From assembly GCA_015478945.1 (NCBI GenBank), contig JABUQX010007599.1:22501-47500 (forward strand): a stretch of DNA of 25,000 bases, read 5' to 3'. Below are positions 20,131 through 25,000 of this stretch, piece after piece. How positions within the stretch are numbered: position 1 is the first letter of the stretch; each line of letters begins with the position of its first letter. A program made the position numbers and the translations under genes. The notes under the pieces are model-generated. The model had not been told where the DNA came from. It was given only the letters and a program-made list of their open reading frames with translations, and ran no database searches. The stretch comes from Trachelipus rathkii (Eukaryota > Arthropoda > Malacostraca > Isopoda > Trachelipodidae).

Positions 20131-22922
20131 TTAAGAGGTGTACGGATAATTCCGGTCCGGCCGGCATATTTGACATTTTTTGCCCAGGATCTCGGTATTT
20201 ACTCACGGCCGGAATTATTGTAGAAAATTCTCGAGGTCAGTAAAACTAGGAAATTTACTTAATCCTTAACTTCTGAGTAAAAAAAATTGTATATGATAAC
20301 TACCCTCATCTTAGTCCCTAATTCCATCTTTTACACACAAAAAATTATAGTAGGCACCTTGTGTAGCATTCATACAAGTGGATTACATATAACTACATGT
20401 AAAACCGACTCTAGATGGAATCCGCCTTTCTTTTAAAATCGTATTTTTATTTACGAGCGTATTATTTCCTGCTATCTGAAAATGAAATAATCTCTCTGAA
20501 TATATGGGTTAGACTGGAATGGGATAGTAATAATTTATTTGGGCTATAGTACTGTCTAAATGTTTGGGCACTGAGGCGTCATGGGATTTACCTTAACTCT
20601 CTATATGTCCAATAAAAGATAATATCTTCTTTTCGGGAGGGCTAACCTTTAGATTTTCTGGGGTAAAAATTTTCAATTCTTTTAATGAGAATTTCATACC
20701 ATTATCAAAAGTAGCCTACCTGTATAGTTATTATCTTTTTTTACCCTTGTACACTAATTGACTCGCATCACTTTCACTTTCTCCAAACTTAATTATAAAA
20801 ACTAATAACTATGCAGTTATTTTCTTATTCTATATATGCTCCGTGAATTGATTTTTGAGGTACTTAGTCAAATCCTAAGTTTCATTGTATAGATAATGCA
20901 CGTGTCTGAATATAATGGAAAATAGGATGAACTCTAATCGCCTGAACTTCTACTCGTACTTATGCACTACTTTAATTATATTTATCAACTTTATCTTCAA
21001 CAATGCACTGAATGAATCCTTTCTTATATCAAGACATCATTTCTACAATTCCTATTTACATCTTGATTTCATTAGTAAAAATATAAATGAGTCAGTTTGT
21101 TATCTTGGGTATACTACAGTATTAAAACAATTATCTTGTTTTGATATTAGTCTATTGTTAATTTTTCTCTTCTCTATTTTATTTCAATATAAAAAATCTA
21201 CAACTCTAGAATCTTTTATCAGACTCTTCATTTAAAGTGCTGAACTCTGCACTGACAATCCTCGAAGAAGCTTGAGAGATATACGATGCTGAAGAGCTTT
21301 CAAATATGAGAATAGTTTGATGATGAGAAGAATGATTTTTCCAATTATTAATATTATCTTTGTCTTCAACTAATCAATTTACCTATGAAATACTAGGCTG
21401 TATTTCTTAAGAGAATTTATCTTATTTTTTAATCAAATTTGACTTTAGAGCAAGTGTAAGGAAGTCTTAAATGCATTGTATATAGTTTTTTATATTTTTA
21501 AAAATATTATCTTGCTCAGTGTAGGTTTTTTTTCAAAATACATTCAAATCTTTCTAGATATCTAGAAGTATGTGGACATACTTGTCCACGGATTTAAAAA
21601 AACTTCAACAGAAGCCTTGTTATTAAACACCGTTGAAAAGGTTGACATACACGTTAGCTTGCACCATGAATGTTTGCTCCAAGTCTCTTTTGAATTCTTT
21701 TAAGTTCATTACAGCTTAAAATGGAATGCAATGTGTACAAATATTCCTACATTTCTTCATTAAATCACACTGTTCTTATTGGAGAAAATAACTGCAGTGA
21801 ATTTTCTTTTATATATATAACAAAAGTGAAATTTTGAAACACATAAAACAATAAAAACCTAACACTTGTGCGTTAGACCAACTGCTTAAAATCCAGTTAT
21901 ATCAAGCACTTACAGTGTTATATTTTTTTCTCTACATTTCACGAAGATCAATGGATTTTTTGTTAAGGAGAAATTTCCCATTATTCATCAATAATTTCAA
22001 AATCTCATAGTGATTCTATCATTCCAGCATATGAAGAGAACCTAAGCAAATTCTATATATGCATATTGCGCCAAAATCATATACCATTCGTTTTTAAATA
22101 CATCGCTGGTATAGTTTTTTTCTCTAGATTGCAAAGAAAAAGAAATAAATTACTCGTTTGAATTATACTCGATAATCTCTCTATATATCTGTAGTAAAAA
22201 TGATATCCTGGAGATTCACCCGTGAGAGAACTTCCGAAATACCCTGCTGATTTACATAATCTTATTCCTGTCTTGATTGATCATGTACGTGTAACACACT
22301 ATACCTCTACAAAAATTTTCTTTCTAGGAATATAAAGTATATTTTGGTTGAAGATGGGCTAAAATATAGTTTTCATAGAATACTCACTGCTCTTCATGAC
22401 TGGTTAATTAGGCTGGCTTACTAATTATATGCCGATATAAAAATTCATCATTAATTTTATTCTGAGTGATTTGGGGTCATTGATATGTCAAAAATCTTTT
22501 ATTTATTGGAGAGAAATCTCTCACATCAATAACTCACTATATCTCAGCGGCTTTGGATCAAATTGCTTCTTTATTGTGGTTTTCCCCGTTCTAGAAAATA
22601 CAAGACTTATAAAACTCTACCCTTTTACTATTAAAATATTTGACTATATCAGATATTCCTTTTCAGATGATGTATTCCATATGTTCATGAGTGGCGTTGT
22701 ATACTTAAACTGTAAGATATTTTAGTAAATAGATTAAATAAAAAATATCTATTTTTTATTTAAATTTCATTTAATTAGATTGAAACGAAAGTTCTATAAA
22801 AAATTCGGTTGAAAATTTTATTCTGAGGCCGGAATTTAAACGGAATTTTATTTGTGATTCCGGCTAATTCCGGTTCCGGCCGGATAACTGAAATTCGTTC
22901 TTCGAGGTACATACACCCTCTA
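20131..22922. mobile_element. putative DNA transposon with hAT-like ends (2.8 kb)
   Basis: The left end TTAAGAGGTGTACGG (20131-20145) and the right end read inward, TTAGAGGGTGTATGTAC (22922-22906), are imperfect terminal inverted repeats of the AGGGGTGTA kind seen in hAT elements. CCGG-rich subterminal motifs lie near both ends: TTCCGGTCCGGCCGG (20150-20164), GGCCGGAATT (20207-20216), GGCCGGAATT again (22827-22836) and TTCCGGTTCCGGCCGG (22868-22883). No hAT transposase is recognised inside; the interior is AT-rich with two short open frames (20915-21235, 22471-22725) of unknown nature. An 8-bp target duplication is not clean (AATATAAC against about ATATTAAC). It could be a non-autonomous element, or two unrelated fragments of one family. 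Confidence 0.5.
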
Positions 22923-23027
22923 ACATATTAACATGTGTCGAAATACATCTCAGAAACTTCTCACACGTGGTGGGATGAAAGTAGTACTTTCCATTCTCAC
23001 TACAAGGTCCGTAATTTCTTCCGCTAT
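22864..23027 (-). CDS. peritrophin-A (CBM14) chitin-binding exon, truncated by transposon end
   Basis: On the minus strand a good acceptor (TTACATATTTCAG, ending at 23028) opens a frame reading DSGRNYGPCSENGKYYFHPT and then TCEKFLRCISTHVNML. This matches the first half of a chitin-binding type 2 domain: C-x(n)-YY-x-HP-x-x-C-x-K-F-x-x-C, the form found in arthropod peritrophins, cuticle proteins (obstructor/CPAP) and chitinases. These are secreted proteins that bind chitin in gut lining or cuticle. After HVNML (about 22923) the frame enters the right inverted repeat of the element at 20131-22922, so the last residues (EGVCTSKNEFQLSGRNRN) are transposon-derived up to the stop at 22864. An in-frame GGTGTAT could act as a splice donor. 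No upstream exon or signal peptide is visible in 23050-25000, which is LINE sequence. Confidence 0.7.
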
Positions 23028-23124
23028 CTGAAATATGTAAACCGAACAAATTTCATGCCTTTTTGATTACTGTTATACTACTTATCTTCAACGAGAACTG
23101 TTTATATATATATGAATCTTCTCA

Positions 23125-25000
23125 ATTAAAATACTTGAGGTCCTCTATTTAGGGGATTTCAATGTACACAAAACCTATTGGTTGGGGTTCTCTCATACTG
23201 ATTTAGATTGGGAGGAAGCCGAATCTTCAGTAAATGAATGTCAGCAGAGATCTGGAGCAACTGATTAAATAACCTTACACACATTCCGGATCGTGTCCCA
23301 CAAAAAACTGGCTCCAACCAATTCTTAGACACACTTGACCCTATTATCTCAGGTCTTCACAAATCACTCTCTCTCTATAAAATCACCAACCTTCGCTCCT
23401 AGAGAGAATCTAGACCACACTATACACTTTATAAAAGTGCTATCTTTTAATTTATAATACTACTCCCCAAACACATCTCCAATCCTGCACACTAACCTGC
23501 GGTTTTTCTGTTGAGGCATTTGAATCGAGCGAACACGATTGGGAAGGGACATTGAGCGTGAGGCATGTGATCTACGCGAGCAACTATAAGATTTGTGAAG
23601 TGTGAAACAGTGACTTTTGAACTCTTAAGTAACTTTTTATTATTAGTCCCTATTCATAATTTACTGTTTCACCATAAAGTGGACTGATACTAATTTTATT
23701 ATACTGGATGAGGCAAGGTCTACAATTATCCTTCTCTGCACTTACATTTATCTTATTTCTCCTCATAATTCCATGAGTTCGATCGTGCTTGCTTATTCCC
23801 CTGGCCATTCACAAGGCTGTAGGATAATGTAGCTTATCGGGTGTGGAACATTCTTGTTTACCTTATCACTTTGCCCAAAAGTGCTAACGTTTTTCCATGA
23901 TCAGTGATAGAAATGAAAATAGTTAGGAGCAGAGGATATAAGATGACTTCTACACTTTATTCGATCTTGAAGATTCTCTAAATTTAACAAAAGCGCGAAG
24001 ATTATTTCGTCTAAAGCGATTATAACGCTCTGACCGAACTAAGCTACTCCTCACTTGGTTCTCCTACTGACAAATCTCTCTGGCCTCTTGCCAAAAAACA
24101 TCTTCTAACAAACTTCTACCTAAAAATCATTCTACCTTTCCTCCATCCTTATTCAAGCTTCGAAGATTCTGCTGTAATACTACTCTCACAACTGAATAAG
24201 GACCCTAATCACTCTTAGGCCCTCTACTATTTTCCTCTAATTCACCCTGGACGATTCTCTCTTCCTCTTTTCCTCCTCCTTCTTCCTCTGCTCAGGTGTC
24301 CTATGCCTTGACCTGTCATTTCAAAATTTGATACGGGTCAATGAGCTCCCTGAAATTTAAATGAAACGTTAGGAAGCGGGTGGCCCGGATGGCATTCCAT
24401 CCTTATCTCCGATTTTGAGGAATTGTGCTCATGCTGACCCACCACCTCTCGTTTATACTATATTTCTCTATAGCCTCAATACTACGAACTTTCCCTCAGT
24501 GTTGCGAACGCGCGCATATGTCAACCTATTCCGAAAAAATGATGCTGACCTAAAATACTAACTAACATATAACAATCCATCGTCTCGAGCTGAGCCTAGC
24601 TGCGATATACCAATACTTTATTCTATTTACTATAGCATGCTTTCTATTGCGAATACGTCGATCATACATCTCTTCACTTCTTGAGAGAAAATTCACATTG
24701 ACTTGAATTTCTTTCCCGTCTTTTTCTGCGATTACCAGTAGGTTTCCGTTGCGTGGCGCGTGATGATCTACTAGACGAAATACTGTTCCTATTTAACTAG
24801 ATTTGTACATGATTTTCCCACCTTAAGAACTACGAGGAAGACTTATGGGTGTGATGTATACTGACTTATGACATATTATCCACAAGCATTTGACCACGGG
24901 TATGGCACGCGTCTACTAAGCTCTCCAATACTTCCCTCCTATTTGGGTTATTCCTTCTTACTCTTTAGACTTACTTATTCAGCTTCCTTCAAATCGCTTC
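23125..25000 (+). mobile_element. LINE-epsilon: endonuclease and start of RT, runs off the window
   Basis: The apurinic-like endonuclease block LGDFNVHKTYWLGFSHTDLDWEEA (23149-23220) is the well-known GDFNVHHxxWLGSSHTDxxGxEA segment. THIPDRVPQKTGSNQFLDTL (23279-23340) follows (IPDR...NxLDLFL). Later pieces are WFDRACL-like at about 23776-23800, LYSSLGSPTDKSLWPLAKKH (24042-24100), GPDGIP at 24382-24399, NLFRKNDADLKY-like at 24520-24560 (VPKKGDRSNPSNYRP) and a YGFRxG-like remnant near 24730-24760. So the start of the RT is present and the catalytic core should lie beyond 25000. Frame changes are frequent and the copy is degenerate. It belongs to the jockey-type LINEs abundant in crustaceans, by recall of related proteins. 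Confidence 0.8.

Noticed and set aside
20915..21235. 106-codon frame as a membrane protein gene
   Set aside because: Hydrophobic runs are expected from AT-rich DNA; no start context, homologue or splice structure is seen, and it lies inside a putative transposon.
22471..22725. 84-codon frame as a gene or transposase part
   Set aside because: No hAT transposase motif recognised; AT-rich composition explains the open frame.
1..25000. CRISPR array, prokaryotic operon or viral cassette
   Set aside because: Repeats are dinucleotide arrays or dispersed LINEs; genes are intron-split; no spaced direct repeats of CRISPR type are seen.

Overview
The window looks like nuclear DNA of an arthropod, most likely a malacostracan (decapod-type) crustacean. 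This is an inference from three things: an intron-containing cubitus interruptus/Gli gene, a chitin-binding (peritrophin-A) exon, and a dense load of (TA)n, (GA)n and (GT)n microsatellites mixed with old LINE copies of types common in shrimp and crab genomes. There is no sign of a prokaryotic gene layout.

Region by region: 1-6383 is the 3' part of a cubitus interruptus/Gli gene on the + strand. It comprises the end of zinc finger 5 and its linker (1-232), two intact exons carrying the phosphorylation/processing region (333-1118, 1201-1620), a 3 kb intron (1621-4624), and a terminal exon (about 4625-6383) that is recognisable but broken by many frame changes. The 3 kb intron holds two copies of one LINE family (called LINE-alpha here) joined head to head and framed by (TA)n arrays. 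From 6384 to 8054 there is 3' flank, AT-rich spacer, more (TA)n and a possible tRNA-derived SINE remnant. From 8055 to 19000 the sequence is almost wholly decayed retrotransposons: another LINE-alpha copy, a jockey-type LINE, a compound GA/GT microsatellite, an RNase H-bearing LINE, a short LINE-alpha scrap, a CR1/jockey-type LINE, and a long LINE-alpha copy. From 20131 to 22922 there may be a DNA transposon with hAT-like ends. It abuts a peritrophin-A (CBM14) exon on the - strand, whose second half may lie on the far side at about 19.9 kb. From about 23125 to the window end a further LINE starts with its endonuclease domain and runs off the window.

How it fits together: the only confidently functional gene is ci/Gli, the transcription factor of Hedgehog signalling. 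Its exons 2 and 3 keep the kinase-site cluster that controls conversion between activator and repressor. Everything else is best read as repeat accumulation around it. Frameshifts are common in the terminal ci exon, in the zinc finger and in every retrotransposon, so either the sequence is poorly polished or the gene copy is damaged; the perfectly open exons 2 and 3 favour local consensus errors. I found no convincing new multi-gene system. The most notable points are the inverted LINE pair inside the ci intron, the constant pairing of LINE-alpha 3' ends with (TA)n arrays, and the transposon end inside the reading frame of a chitin-binding exon.
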